Shown here piece after piece: positions 32,247-41,192 of a DNA stretch of 64,000 nt. Each line of letters starts with the position of its first letter. Position 1 is the first letter of the stretch. The DNA comes from Novosphingobium sp. RL4 (lineage in GTDB: Bacteria > Pseudomonadota > Alphaproteobacteria > Sphingomonadales > Sphingomonadaceae), in the NCBI RefSeq assembly GCF_035658495.1, contig NZ_CP141944.1:832001-896000 (forward strand), read 5' to 3'. The notes under the pieces are model-generated. The model saw nothing but the letters and a program-made list of their open reading frames with translations, ran no database searches and was not told the DNA's origin. The position numbers were made by a program, and so were the translations under genes.

Positions 32247-33251
32247 TCATCCTTCGCGAATCTGGTCCAGCTTGCGCTCCCACGCGAGCGCGTGTTCGAC
32301 GATGGTGGGCAGGTCCGCGTATTTCGGCGTCCAGGGCAGTGTCGCCTTGATGCGGCTATTGTCCGAAATGAGCGAATCCGGATCGCCCGCGCGGCGGCCT
32401 TCGAGGCGGCGGTCGATCGTGAGGTTCGTTACCCGGTCCACCGCATCCAGCACGTCGAGGACGGAGAAGCCCTGGCCATATCCGCAGTTCATCGTCAGCG
32501 ACCGCGCCGGATCGGCGATCAGCGCTTCCAGCGCAAGGACGTGGGCATTGGCGAGATCGGATACGTGGATGTAGTCGCGCACACCGGTGCCGTCGGGAGT
32601 ATCGAAATCGGTGCCGAATACGGCGACATGGCTGCGCTTGCCCAGGGCGGCCTCCACGGCGACCTTGATGAGGTGCGTGGCGCCCGCCGTGGACTGGCCG
32701 GTGCGGGCCTGTGGATCGGCGCCTGCGACATTGAAGTAGCGCAGCGCGCAGAAGTTGAAGCGGTGCGCCCGCGCGACGTCGCCCAGCATGATCTCCGTCA
32801 TCAGCTTGGACATGCCGTAGGGATTGATCGGCAGCTTCGGGCTGTCCTCGGTAACGGGCGAAACCTCGGGAATGCCGTAAGTGGCCGCGGTAGAGCTGAA
32901 GATGAAGTGCGGCACGCCCGCCTTGACCGCGGCATCGATCAGCGCCCGGCTCCTGGCCGTGTTGTTGTGGTAGTACTTCAGCGGATTCTCGACCGATTCC
33001 GGCACGATGATCGATCCGGCGAAGTGCATGACGGCCTTTGTACCCTGTTCGGCGAAAATCCGGGCCAGCAGGTCGGCATCCTCGATGTCGCCTTCGTAAA
33101 GCGGGACGCCTTCGGGAATGGCGAAACGGAAGCCGGTCGTCAGGTTGTCGATCACGGCGACGGGCCAGCCGGCGTCCTTGAGCGCAAGAACGGCGTGGCT
33201 GCCGATATAGCCGGCACCGCCGGTGACGAGAACGGGGGGTCTGGAAGTCAT
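32247..33251 (-). CDS. galE: UDP-glucose 4-epimerase
   Basis: A 334-residue cytoplasmic short-chain dehydrogenase-type enzyme that interconverts UDP-glucose and UDP-galactose. The NAD-binding motif is VTGGAGYIGSHAV (6-18). The catalytic Ser/Thr region is FIFSSTAATYG and the Tyr-x3-Lys is in NPYGMSKLMTE. Typical GalE segments follow (FNFCALRYFNVAGADP; DGTGVRDYIHVSDLANAH). Length equals the family norm. It is divergent from the UDP-glucuronate epimerase-like gene and shares a 255-bp promoter region with it. It supplies UDP-galactose for the EPS. Confidence 0.96.
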   Translation of the reverse strand: MTSRPPVLVTGGAGYIGSHAVLALKDAGWPVAVIDNLTTGFRFAIPEGVPLYEGDIEDADLLARIFAEQGTKAVMHFAGSIIVPESVENPLKYYHNNTARSRALIDAAVKAGVPHFIFSSTAATYGIPEVSPVTEDSPKLPINPYGMSKLMTEIMLGDVARAHRFNFCALRYFNVAGADPQARTGQSTAGATHLIKVAVEAALGKRSHVAVFGTDFDTPDGTGVRDYIHVSDLANAHVLALEALIADPARSLTMNCGYGQGFSVLDVLDAVDRVTNLTIDRRLEGRRAGDPDSLISDNSRIKATLPWTPKYADLPTIVEHALAWERKLDQIREG

Positions 33252-33506
33252 GGTCTCGCTATGTCCGACGGCAATAGGGACTGGAAGGCAGTTTGCAGCC
33301 TTTTCGGAGGGATATGCCGCGCGTCACGGAGCGTCAAACGAAACGTCGAGGGGAACGGCGCCATAACGGTGCAACATCCGGAGACGAGAGCTGTCGGTGC
33401 AGTTCCCCGGCGCAGGGCCCTTGGCAATCGTTGCTTCATGGTTGATCTCTAGAAGGTGGGCGCCACCCCGCTCCGCCCAACCGCTGCCGTACCGACTGGA
33501 GTTTCG

Positions 33507-34520
33507 ATGCTTTCCCAATCCGCCATTCTCGTGACCGGTGCCGCCGGTTTCATCGGCGCCGCCGTTGCCGAAGCCCTGATGGCGAAGGGAACGCCGGTGA
33601 TCGGTATCGACAACATGAACGATTACTACGCCGTCTCACTCAAGGAAGCCCGGCGAGACCGGCTGGCTGCGCGCTTCGGCAATCTGTTCACGTTCCACCA
33701 GCTCGATTTCTCGGACATGGACCGGCTGACGGCGACGCTGGAACCCTACCGCTTCGAGGTGATCGTTCACCTCGGCGCGCAGGCAGGGGTGCGCTACTCA
33801 CTCGAAAACCCGCAGGCCTATGTCGCCTCCAACCTTGCCGGGCACGTCAACATGCTCGAACTGGCGCGTGCGCGCCAGGTTGCGCACATGGTCTATGCCA
33901 GTTCCAGTTCGGTCTACGGCGGCAACGCCAAGCTGCCCTTCGCGGTGGAGGATCGTGCCGATCATCCCGTCTCGCTTTATGCGGCCACCAAGAAGGCGGA
34001 CGAGCTGATGAGCGAGACCTATGCCCACCTTTTCCGCATCCCGCTGACGGGTCTGCGCTTTTTCACCGTCTACGGTCCATGGGGCCGGCCGGACATGGCG
34101 CTGTGGAAGTTTGCCGAACGTATCCTCTCGGGCCGCCCTATCGAGGTATATAACCAAGGCGAGATGTACCGGGACTTCACCTATATCGACGATATCGTCG
34201 GCGGGGTGCTGGCCTGCATCGACCGTCCACCCGCCGATGACGGGCAGGAAAAGGCGGGTGGGAGCATCAAGCCCCATGCGCTGTACAATATCGGCAACCA
34301 CCGCAGCGAACATCTCATGCGGCTTATCGAGGTGCTCGAAGAGGCATGCGGGGTCCGCGCGGAACTGCAGTTGCTGCCCATGCAGCCGGGTGACGTCGAG
34401 GCGACTTATGCCGACATTACAGCACTTACGAGCGATACTGGATATACGCCCAGTACTCCGATCGAGGTGGGTGTGCCGCGCTTCGTTGACTGGTATCGGG
34501 GCTATGTCCGCACGCTTTGA
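33507..34520 (+). CDS. NAD-dependent epimerase, UDP-glucuronate 4-epimerase-like
   Basis: Encodes 337 residues from the ATG at 33507, with CTGGAG five bases upstream. NAD-binding motif ILVTGAAGFIGAAVAEAL; DNMNDYYAVSLKEAR is the signature of the UDP-glucuronate 4-epimerase (CapI/LspL) group. HLGAQAGVRYSLENP, YASSSSVYGG and the YAATKKADE catalytic Tyr-Lys pair follow, then RFFTVYGPWGRPDMA. It would convert UDP-glucuronate to UDP-galacturonate. The next gene, ugd, makes UDP-glucuronate, so the two are consecutive steps in one probable operon (51-bp gap). Confidence 0.92.
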   Translation: MLSQSAILVTGAAGFIGAAVAEALMAKGTPVIGIDNMNDYYAVSLKEARRDRLAARFGNLFTFHQLDFSDMDRLTATLEPYRFEVIVHLGAQAGVRYSLENPQAYVASNLAGHVNMLELARARQVAHMVYASSSSVYGGNAKLPFAVEDRADHPVSLYAATKKADELMSETYAHLFRIPLTGLRFFTVYGPWGRPDMALWKFAERILSGRPIEVYNQGEMYRDFTYIDDIVGGVLACIDRPPADDGQEKAGGSIKPHALYNIGNHRSEHLMRLIEVLEEACGVRAELQLLPMQPGDVEATYADITALTSDTGYTPSTPIEVGVPRFVDWYRGYVRTL

Positions 34521-34571
34521 TTCCATCGAACCGGCGTGTAAGGGCGCCGTGAGCTGCAAGGTGGTGTTTAC

Positions 34572-35882
34572 ATGAAAATTGCGATGGTTGGTTCTGGCTA
34601 CGTCGGACTGGTTTCAGGCGCCTGTTTCGCCGATTTCGGTCACGACGTCGTATGCATCGACAAGGACCAATCCAAGATCGATCGCCTGCATGAAGGCGTG
34701 ATGCCGATCTATGAACCGGGGCTCGATGCCCTGGTCGCCAGCAATGTTAAGGCAGGGCGCCTCTCGTTCACGACGGACCTGGCCGAAGGCATCCGCGATG
34801 CCAAGGCGATCTTCATCGCCGTGGGCACGCCCTCGCGGCGCGGCGACGGCCATGCCGACTTGTCCTTCGTCTATGCGGTGGCACGCGAAATCGGCGAGCA
34901 TCTCGCCAACGATGCCGTCGTCGTCACCAAGTCCACCGTGCCGGTCGGCACCGGCGACGAAGTGGAGCGCATCCTGCGGGAAAGCGGTACGACGCATCGC
35001 TTCGCCGTCGTCTCCAACCCGGAATTCCTCCGCGAAGGCGCGGCCATCGGCGATTTCAAGCGGCCCGACCGCATCGTCATCGGCGCCGAGAACGATTTCG
35101 GCCGCGAGGTCATGCGCGAAGTCTACCGCCCGCTTTTCCTCAACGAATCGCCGCTGCTGTTCACCAGCCGCCGTTCGTCCGAACTGACCAAGTATGCCGC
35201 GAATGCCTTCCTCGCGGTGAAGATCACCTTCATCAACGAGATGGCCGATCTTTGCGAGAAGGTTGGCGGCAACGTGCAGGACGTGGCGCGAGGGATCGGT
35301 CTCGATGGCCGCATCGGCTCCAAGTTCCTGCATGCCGGCCCGGGTTATGGCGGCTCGTGCTTCCCGAAGGATACGCTGGCCCTGCTCAAGACGGCGGAAG
35401 ACTACGACAGCCCCGTCCGGATCGTCGAAGCCGTGGTGAAGGTGAACGATACCCGCAAGCGCGCCATGGGCCGCAAGGTGGTCGAGGCGCTCGGCGGCGC
35501 CGATGCGGCGCGCGGAAAGCGCGTCGCGCTGCTCGGCCTGACCTTCAAGCCCAACACCGACGACATGCGGGACAGTCCGTCGATCGCGGTTGCCCAGACC
35601 CTGTTCGACGCCGGGGTATCGGTCGTCGCCTTCGATCCGGAAGGCATGGAGCAGGCCCGCCCGCTGATGCCTTTCGTCGAGATGGTGGGCGATCCCTATG
35701 CCGCCATCGCTGATAGCGATGCGGTCGTCATCGTTACCGAATGGGATGCCTTCCGCGCACTCGACCTTGGCAGGGTCAAGGATCTCGCCAAGGCGCCGGT
35801 CATGGTCGATCTTCGCAATATCTACAAACCGGAAGACATGCGTTCGGCCGGCTTTACTTATCTGTCTGTCGGACGCGCCTGA
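34572..35882 (+). CDS. ugd: UDP-glucose 6-dehydrogenase
   Basis: A 436-residue enzyme oxidising UDP-glucose to UDP-glucuronate with two NAD. The N-terminal Rossmann motif is MKIAMVGSGYVGLVSGACFA. VGTPSRRGDGHADLSFV, then SNPEFLREGAAIGDF and ELTKYAANAFLAVKITFINE are family features. The catalytic Cys is in GPGYGGSCFPKDTLAL. The C-terminal domain has LGLTFKPNTDDMRDSPS. AAGGTGG lies eight bases before the ATG. It feeds the adjacent epimerase and acidic EPS assembly. A hairpin terminator lies 23 bases after the stop. Confidence 0.97.
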   Translation: MKIAMVGSGYVGLVSGACFADFGHDVVCIDKDQSKIDRLHEGVMPIYEPGLDALVASNVKAGRLSFTTDLAEGIRDAKAIFIAVGTPSRRGDGHADLSFVYAVAREIGEHLANDAVVVTKSTVPVGTGDEVERILRESGTTHRFAVVSNPEFLREGAAIGDFKRPDRIVIGAENDFGREVMREVYRPLFLNESPLLFTSRRSSELTKYAANAFLAVKITFINEMADLCEKVGGNVQDVARGIGLDGRIGSKFLHAGPGYGGSCFPKDTLALLKTAEDYDSPVRIVEAVVKVNDTRKRAMGRKVVEALGGADAARGKRVALLGLTFKPNTDDMRDSPSIAVAQTLFDAGVSVVAFDPEGMEQARPLMPFVEMVGDPYAAIADSDAVVIVTEWDAFRALDLGRVKDLAKAPVMVDLRNIYKPEDMRSAGFTYLSVGRA

Positions 35883-35904
35883 ATTTACTGCGAATTCGCA
35901 AGTG

Positions 35905-35941
35905 CGAAATGGAGCGGCGCGCAGGGTGCCGCTCCATTTCG
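35905..35941. terminator. Bidirectional hairpin terminator between ugd and the M48 protease gene
   Basis: CGAAATGGAGCGGC (35905-35918) pairs perfectly over 14 bp with 35928-35941 around a nine-base loop. The stem ends in AT-rich pairs on both sides, but there is no long T-run. It lies between two convergent stop codons. Confidence 0.75.
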
Positions 35942-35945
35942 TGTT

Positions 35946-36908
35946 TCAGTCGGGCTGCAGTGCGGGAATCGCCGAAACCGGGCAGCTTGCGGGCGCGGGG
36001 TGCGCCTGCATGCGGCGGATGCGTTCGGGCACGTTGCGATGGCTCGGATCGCGGAACCAGCGCAGCCAGTCGCGCTGGTTGAAGCGTCGCCAGAATTCCA
36101 GACCCTTTTCAATATCATAACCGGCGCATGATGCCAGTTCCACGCCGAGAATATCGGCGCGATCTTCCATGCTTCGGCGTTGGCCGATGCTCTTGGCATC
36201 ACGGTCCAGCGCGATCACGTGGCCAAGCTCGTGCCCGGCTACGAGCGCGATCTCGTCATCCGTCTTGGTAAAGTCCACGAAGCGGGCGGTTACCGCCAGA
36301 TTGTCGTCATCGGAATAGGCATCGATCCCGCCTTCGGTCTTGAGTACGAAGCGCACGCCGCAGCGCCGCAGAGGGGTTAGGCTCGCGCGGACTTCCTCGC
36401 CTTTGCGGTGCAGCAAGATCATGGCAGGATGATCGGCCGGCAGGGCCGCCAGCATCTCCTCGACACGCTCCGCCATGGTCCCCTTCGCATCGGTTGCATC
36501 GCGCAGCGTGGCCATCTGCGTGTCATCAATGGCGACGATCTCGTCAAACTCGCGGATTCCAGCCCTTTCTGCCGGGCTTCCGGCCGCGACGACCGCCACC
36601 TGCGGCAAGGCGGATAGCCCGAGGCTTGCGGTGAGCAGTGTCCGGTCGGCCTTGTTGTAACTACCTAGATCATCGATAGTCAGTCCCGTGGCGGAGGCTT
36701 CGCGGGGGCAGGTCTGACCTGCCGCCTCGTGCAATCGCCACTCCACGTTAGCCAGCCTTTTCATGACCGTGCGCAATGCAATCGGCCATGATTCGGTGTC
36801 GGCAGCAACGGCAGGGGGAACCGCAATGACAAGCATGAAACCGGCCAATGCTGCAGACGCGGCGAGTCGCTGCGCTTTCGGAACTAAGTGTTTGTGCTTG
36901 TGTTTCAT
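35946..36908 (-). CDS. Periplasmic M48-type metalloprotease with PDZ domain
   Basis: Encodes 320 residues. A His/Lys-rich start (MKHKHKHLVPK) precedes a Sec signal peptide ending PPAVAAD. A PDZ-like domain spans about 88-170 (GSPAERAGIREFDEIVAIDD). The protease part has HELGH within VAGHELGHVIALD (about 227-239), and EDRADILG supplies the third zinc ligand. This PDZ-then-M48 order is found in alphaproteobacterial envelope quality-control proteases. The zinc site is intact. It is convergent with ugd and divergent from the small secreted protein gene. Confidence 0.87.
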   Translation of the reverse strand: MKHKHKHLVPKAQRLAASAALAGFMLVIAVPPAVAADTESWPIALRTVMKRLANVEWRLHEAAGQTCPREASATGLTIDDLGSYNKADRTLLTASLGLSALPQVAVVAAGSPAERAGIREFDEIVAIDDTQMATLRDATDAKGTMAERVEEMLAALPADHPAMILLHRKGEEVRASLTPLRRCGVRFVLKTEGGIDAYSDDDNLAVTARFVDFTKTDDEIALVAGHELGHVIALDRDAKSIGQRRSMEDRADILGVELASCAGYDIEKGLEFWRRFNQRDWLRWFRDPSHRNVPERIRRMQAHPAPASCPVSAIPALQPD

Positions 36909-36977
36909 TGTGCAGCGCGATATAGGGCGACAAGCCTAGTCGGTCTACAGATCGAGCAATAATAGGAGACAAAACAC

Positions 36978-37235
36978 ATGAAGTTTGGCTCTCTCGTGGC
37001 CGGTATTACGGCTGCTACGATGGTCCTCGCCCCGGTTGCTGCCCAGGCGGGCACCTCGGCTTCGGCATCGGTTGTGAAGCCGGTTTATGGCAGCCGCACC
37101 ACGACTTCGGTTGACAAGAAGCAGAAGGCGACCGCTGGCGCCTACGTGCTTGGCGCTCTGGCGCTCGGCGCTGCTGGCTTTGGTCTTTACAAGGCCATCG
37201 ACAATGGCAACGATAAGTCGAACGGTTCGAACTGA
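36978..37235 (+). CDS. Small secreted protein with C-terminal hydrophobic segment
   Basis: Encodes 85 residues. TAGGAGACAAAACAC precedes the ATG, a good site. The signal peptide is MKFGSLVAGITAATMVLAPV with cleavage after AQA. The mature part starts Ser/Thr-rich and basic (VKPVYGSRTTTSVDKKQK), then a Gly/Ala-rich hydrophobic stretch (YVLGALALGAAGFGLYKAI, about 55-73) and a polar tail. No family is recognised. It is followed by an intrinsic terminator and then directly by the EPS region B genes. It may be an abundant envelope protein, as judged from the strong signals. Confidence 0.72.
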   Translation: MKFGSLVAGITAATMVLAPVAAQAGTSASASVVKPVYGSRTTTSVDKKQKATAGAYVLGALALGAAGFGLYKAIDNGNDKSNGSN

Positions 37236-37258
37236 TCGACCTGTCGACTAAATGAAAG

Positions 37259-37291
37259 CCTGGTCATCAACTCGTTGGTGGCCGGGTTTTT
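37259..37291 (+). terminator. Intrinsic terminator abutting the next start codon
   Basis: A 12-bp stem (nine Watson-Crick and three G-U pairs) with loop CTCG is followed by TTTTT at 37287-37291. The first ATG of the Wzy-like frame is the next base. It would end the small secreted protein transcript and limit read-through to the EPS genes. Confidence 0.8.
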
Positions 37292-38836
37292 ATGTATATG
37301 CAGGATCAAACATCTCGCCGACGCATCCGTAAGGCCCCTTCAAGGCACGTCAGCTCGCGTTCACGGAGAGATGTTTCTCGCCAGGGCGCGCTGAGCCAGT
37401 TGCTCGATGTCGCGGTCAGGCCAGATGCCCAGCTCTGCTTCCTTCTTGCAGCCGGAGTGCTGCTGGGTGGCGGAGGTCTCGGTGCGGCCTCGCTGAATTT
37501 CCTGATCCAGCTCGTTTCCCTGCTGATCCTCGCCGTCAACGGGCCGCGCGTGATCGAAGCGATCCGAGCCGCCCCCCGGCTGTTCTCCGTCCTCTTTGCC
37601 GCAACCGTACTGCTGCCGCTGTTGCAGCTGGTCCCGCTGCCGGCATCCATCTGGGCGCATCTGCCGGGGCGGGAGATCGTTACCCAGTCCTTGTCGCTGG
37701 TGGGCGCGCAGGACCAGAGCGCTCCGGTCTCGCTCGCGATTTATCGCACGGCCATCGCTGCCAGCGCCCTGATTCCCGCATTTGCCGCCATTGTGCTGGC
37801 CATCAATCTGAACGGTGCTCAGGCTCGCCGGGTGCTGGGCTGCGTTGCCGTGCTGGGCGGCGTGAACGTCCTGTTCGGCCTCGTGCAGCTGTCGACCGCC
37901 AACAGGGTCGGCAACTTCTACGCCAATGCCCGTCCCGACCAGCTCTACGGCACCTTCGCCAATCACAACAGCACCGGCCTTTTCCTGTGCCTGTCGCTGG
38001 TGGCGCTGGTGGCTGCATTCATCGCTCGGCCGGTGGACCGCGTACTTGCCCGGCTGATGCCGGTCGTCGCTGGTGCTCTGTTCCTGGTCGTGGCGGTCGT
38101 GCTCACGCAGTCGCGCTCGTCGATGGGTATTACCGCGCTTGCATTGATCGTTCTGGTGTTCCCGTTCTTCCGCGTCCTGCGCGTTCCGCTGGCAAAGCTC
38201 CCGCGCAAGGCGCTCGTCGTGATCGCCGGGGCTGTGCTCCTGCTGGCGGCAGTATTGGGTGCCATCGGTACGTCCACGATCGGTAATTCGCTTGGCCGGT
38301 TTTCCAGTCTCGAAGACGCGCGCGCGCTCATCTGGGAGGATGCCTTCAGCGCGGCGGGGCGTTACTGGCCGGTCGGCGCGGGCATGGGGTCTTTCGACGA
38401 GGTTTTCCAGGTCGACGAATCGCTGGAGAACATCCGCTCCGGCCGGGCGCGCCGCGCCCATAACGACTATCTCGAAATCGCGGTCGAGGCGGGTGTTTTC
38501 GGTCTCGGGCTGGTCGCCTGCTGGATGCTCTGGTTTGTTGTCCGCATCTGGAAGGGGCGGCGAGAGCCCGATGCCGCCTTGCGGTTGGGCGCCGGCGGCG
38601 TTCTGGCGTGTATCGCGCTTCAATCCGGGGTCGACTATCCGCTGCGCAACATGGCCATGATCTGCGTTGCGGCAGTGATGGCGGGGCTGCTCGCGCGGCC
38701 GGCATCGGTTCTGGAGGATTCCCCCTCGCGCATTCGTCGTTCGCGCAGGGAAATGGTTCCTGGCGTCTCGGGTGGCCCGGTCTGGCAGGCCGAGCAGCGC
38801 CCGGCGTCGGAACCCGGCCAGGATATCCCGGCGTGA
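37292..38836 (+). CDS. O-antigen ligase/polymerase-like (Wzy/WaaL) membrane protein
   Basis: Up to 514 residues. ATGs at 37292 and 37298 both lack a ribosome binding site because a terminator stem lies just upstream, so the true start may be later. A basic N-terminal tail (about 30 residues) is followed by about 11 helices. YGTFANHNSTGLFLCLSLVA and, after a large loop, RRAHNDYLEIAVEAGVFGLG are the conserved Wzy_C family motifs. It is likely a polymerase for EPS region B. The stop codon overlaps the next gene's GTG start (GTGA), coupling the two. Confidence 0.87.
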   Translation: MYMQDQTSRRRIRKAPSRHVSSRSRRDVSRQGALSQLLDVAVRPDAQLCFLLAAGVLLGGGGLGAASLNFLIQLVSLLILAVNGPRVIEAIRAAPRLFSVLFAATVLLPLLQLVPLPASIWAHLPGREIVTQSLSLVGAQDQSAPVSLAIYRTAIAASALIPAFAAIVLAINLNGAQARRVLGCVAVLGGVNVLFGLVQLSTANRVGNFYANARPDQLYGTFANHNSTGLFLCLSLVALVAAFIARPVDRVLARLMPVVAGALFLVVAVVLTQSRSSMGITALALIVLVFPFFRVLRVPLAKLPRKALVVIAGAVLLLAAVLGAIGTSTIGNSLGRFSSLEDARALIWEDAFSAAGRYWPVGAGMGSFDEVFQVDESLENIRSGRARRAHNDYLEIAVEAGVFGLGLVACWMLWFVVRIWKGRREPDAALRLGAGGVLACIALQSGVDYPLRNMAMICVAAVMAGLLARPASVLEDSPSRIRRSRREMVPGVSGGPVWQAEQRPASEPGQDIPA

Positions 38837-39963
38837 AGAAGGTGCTCGGCCACACCGTGTGGATCGCAGCGCTTGCGCTGGTGGGCGTGGTTACTGCCGG
38901 CTTTCAGGCGGACTACCTCAGTCGCTACCGGTTCGGCCTTGCCGACGATATTCCCGATGCTTTCCGCTACATGTCGCTGGAGGTCAGCGGATATCAGGCG
39001 ATGCAGGACCAGGGCGCCGCGGCAGCAATGCCGATCGCGCGCGAACTGGTTCGTCGCCGTCCCGTACCGTCGGAAAGCCTCTCGCTGCTCGGTGTGGCTG
39101 CATCGGCCCGGCAGGATGAAGCGCTGGCTTCCGAAGCGCTGGTCATGGCAGCCGGAAGAGGGTGGCGCGATCGTGTTGCGCAGCTCAGCATGGTCATGTT
39201 CGCCCAGTCGGCAGAAGCCCATCAGGTCGCGGCAGAGCGTGTGGCGGCGCTCTGGGGGGCGGGCGATGCAAGTGACGCCGTTTATGCGGCGACCCAGGCA
39301 GTCCTGGCCGAAGATGGATCTCGGGAGGCACTTGCTGCAATCCTCGGCAGCAATCCGCTTTGGCGAGGAGACTTCGTGAACTGGGCGGCAGGTGCCGTTG
39401 AGCCTTCGCTCTACTTGGACCTGTTACACCGTGCCCGCGCGCATGGCGCGCGTTTCGATTGCCGCAATATCCAGGGCGCCGCAGTCAGGTTGCTCCGCGG
39501 TGGTTCTGCGGAAGCTGCGGAAAAGCTCTGGTACGGATCGTGTGGGGCCGATGGCGAATCCACGAGCTTCGCATTCTCGCGGCCCGTCGGTGCAGCCAAG
39601 CGGGAAAGTCCTTTCGGCTGGAGTTATCCGAGCGATGGCGGCATCGATCGCCAGTTCGTCGATGAGGGGCGGTCGGTTGCGATCCGGTACGAGAATGGCG
39701 AGAATATGTCGCTGCCGCTCGCCTCGAGGTTCTCCGCCCTGAAGCCGGGCCCTCATGACGTCTCGGCTCGCTTCACCGGAGAGGCGCCTGCCATACGCAT
39801 TGCCTGCAACAACCCCGGCAACGGCGCGGGCCTGATCATTCGCCTGCAACTCTCGGAAAGCCCTGCGCGGTTCGTGATCCCTGCGGGCACCTGTCCTGCA
39901 CAGGCCGTCGATATACTGGTGCCGAGCGGGAGCGGTACTGTTTCCTCCATCGTGGTCGAGTGA
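38833..39963 (+). CDS. Hypothetical EPS-associated protein coupled to the polymerase
   Basis: Encodes 376 residues from a GTG at 38833 that overlaps the Wzy-like stop. One N-terminal membrane helix (about 7-24, WIAALALVGVVTAGFQADYL) anchors a periplasmic part. Residues about 45-240 are helical and Ala-rich, like TPR or SEL1 helical pairs (LGVAASARQDEALASEAL; DAVYAATQAVLAEDGSREAL). The C-terminal part (about 250-376) is strand-rich like a beta-sandwich. No family is recognised. Translational coupling to a polymerase suggests an accessory role in polymerisation. A terminator follows. Confidence 0.72.
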   Translation: MKKVLGHTVWIAALALVGVVTAGFQADYLSRYRFGLADDIPDAFRYMSLEVSGYQAMQDQGAAAAMPIARELVRRRPVPSESLSLLGVAASARQDEALASEALVMAAGRGWRDRVAQLSMVMFAQSAEAHQVAAERVAALWGAGDASDAVYAATQAVLAEDGSREALAAILGSNPLWRGDFVNWAAGAVEPSLYLDLLHRARAHGARFDCRNIQGAAVRLLRGGSAEAAEKLWYGSCGADGESTSFAFSRPVGAAKRESPFGWSYPSDGGIDRQFVDEGRSVAIRYENGENMSLPLASRFSALKPGPHDVSARFTGEAPAIRIACNNPGNGAGLIIRLQLSESPARFVIPAGTCPAQAVDILVPSGSGTVSSIVVE

Positions 39964-39972
39964 TCCGACCCC

Positions 39973-40000
39973 TTCGCCGGTCTCGGGGCCGGCGAACTTT
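39973..40000 (+). terminator. Intrinsic terminator after the polymerase pair
   Basis: TTCGCCGG (39973-39980) pairs with CCGGCGAA (39989-39996) around an eight-base loop and is followed by CTTTT. It separates the polymerase/accessory pair from the wza unit. Confidence 0.72.
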
Positions 40001-40473
40001 TGTGCGGGTTCGGCGGCGAATTCCGCACTGCACAATCGTTTGTTTGACCGTGCCGACGCAAGGCTCGCACGGCACATGGTGTTTCTGCGGGGGGTATGGC
40101 TCGGGCGCATCGGCGCGCTGCATGATCTATCCCGCAGTAAAACGCGGTTTTACAATCCATTATAAGCAGGCCGCCATTCTGGGCGGCTATATTGCGCTGC
40201 ACTCCAAATCGGGTTAGGCACAATTACGAACGAGACAAGCCGGGGATCACATCGAATGCAAGCAAGTCGGTCGGTGCGTTCCCGCCAGGTTTCGGCGAGG
40301 GACGGAACTCGTTTCACGTGCCGTCCGAGCATCGAGCCATGATCCTGTTCGGGACGAATGTCCTGACACGTTCCATTCCGAGGAAACCCGGAATTGTCAT
40401 CCCATCAAGTAGAACGCAGCCGTCCGGGCCGGGCCAGATGGTCCACGGCCGGGCTGTCGCATGGAGACAGGCA
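40001..40473. other. Upstream region of the wza operon, no gene supported
   Basis: About 470 bp without a supported gene. It holds an inverted repeat GTGCCG/CGGCAC (40050-40075), a TATAAG sequence at 40161 and, just downstream, a hairpin GCCGCC/GGCGGC (40170-40187). A wza frame stays open back to 40192 but has no signal-peptide-like start there. It probably contains the promoter and a long leader of the wza-wzc operon. Confidence 0.45.
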
Positions 40474-41175
40474 GTGTTGCCAAGAATTCTGACGTGTGTG
40501 GCTGGCGTTGGGTTGGTCGCAGGTTGCGCCGCGCCCTACAAGGCTTCGCCCACGATCCCGGCTGCCGCCGAAGCCTACGCCATGATGAACGGCGCGGCGG
40601 AACAGGTTAAGAGCGGCCCCTATCGCATCAGCCCGGAAGATACGTTGAGCGTCAACGTGTTCTTCGAACCCGATCTTTCGGTTGCCAATGTCAAGGTCGA
40701 CCCCTCGGGGCAGATCGCCCTTCCGGGCATTGGCCCGATGAAGGCCGAGGACCTGACCACGACGGAACTGGCGAACGCTATCGCAGGGTCATTGCGGGGG
40801 CGCCTGCTGCGTGACCCGCAGGTTGCCGTTTCAGTGACGAGTTCGGCACGTCAGCGTGTCGTGGTGACCGGTCAGGTCCAGAAGCCGGGCGTGTACGAGA
40901 TCAGCCTCGATACCACGCTGATCGAAACGGTTGCCCGTGCGGGCGGCGAAACGGAGATCGCCAAGCTCGACGAAGTGATCGTCTTCCGCACGATCAATGG
41001 CCAGCGCATGGCGGCCCGCTTCGATGTCGCCGCACTCATGAGCGGTGAACAGCCGGATATTCCGATTCTGGGGAATGACGTGGTTGTCGTCGGCTATTCG
41101 TCGTCGCGTGCGTTCTGGCGAGACCTGAGGCAGATGGTCCCGGTCTTCGCGCTCTTCCGGCCCCTGGTGATGTGA
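40474..41175 (+). CDS. Polysaccharide export outer-membrane protein Wza
   Basis: Encodes 233 residues from a GTG at 40474, with GGAG eight bases upstream; an ATG at 40438 is the alternative. The lipoprotein signal ends LVAGC. A Poly_export domain follows (SGPYRISPEDTLSVNVFFEP; VDPSGQIALPGIGPMKAEDL), then a SLBB domain (VVVTGQVQKPGVYEISLDTT). It is shorter than E. coli Wza (about 379 residues), lacking extra SLBB repeats, as is common in alphaproteobacteria. It forms the outer-membrane export channel for the EPS and works with the Wzc-like kinase encoded next. It is the only Wza in the window. Confidence 0.92.
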   Translation: MLPRILTCVAGVGLVAGCAAPYKASPTIPAAAEAYAMMNGAAEQVKSGPYRISPEDTLSVNVFFEPDLSVANVKVDPSGQIALPGIGPMKAEDLTTTELANAIAGSLRGRLLRDPQVAVSVTSSARQRVVVTGQVQKPGVYEISLDTTLIETVARAGGETEIAKLDEVIVFRTINGQRMAARFDVAALMSGEQPDIPILGNDVVVVGYSSSRAFWRDLRQMVPVFALFRPLVM

Positions 41176-41192
41176 AAAAGGTCTCGATAGAG

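Noticed and set aside
40192..40473. N-terminal extension of wza back to 40192
   Set aside because: The extra 94 residues would put a polar, basic leader before the lipoprotein signal and remove its function. A GTG with a good upstream site lies at 40474.
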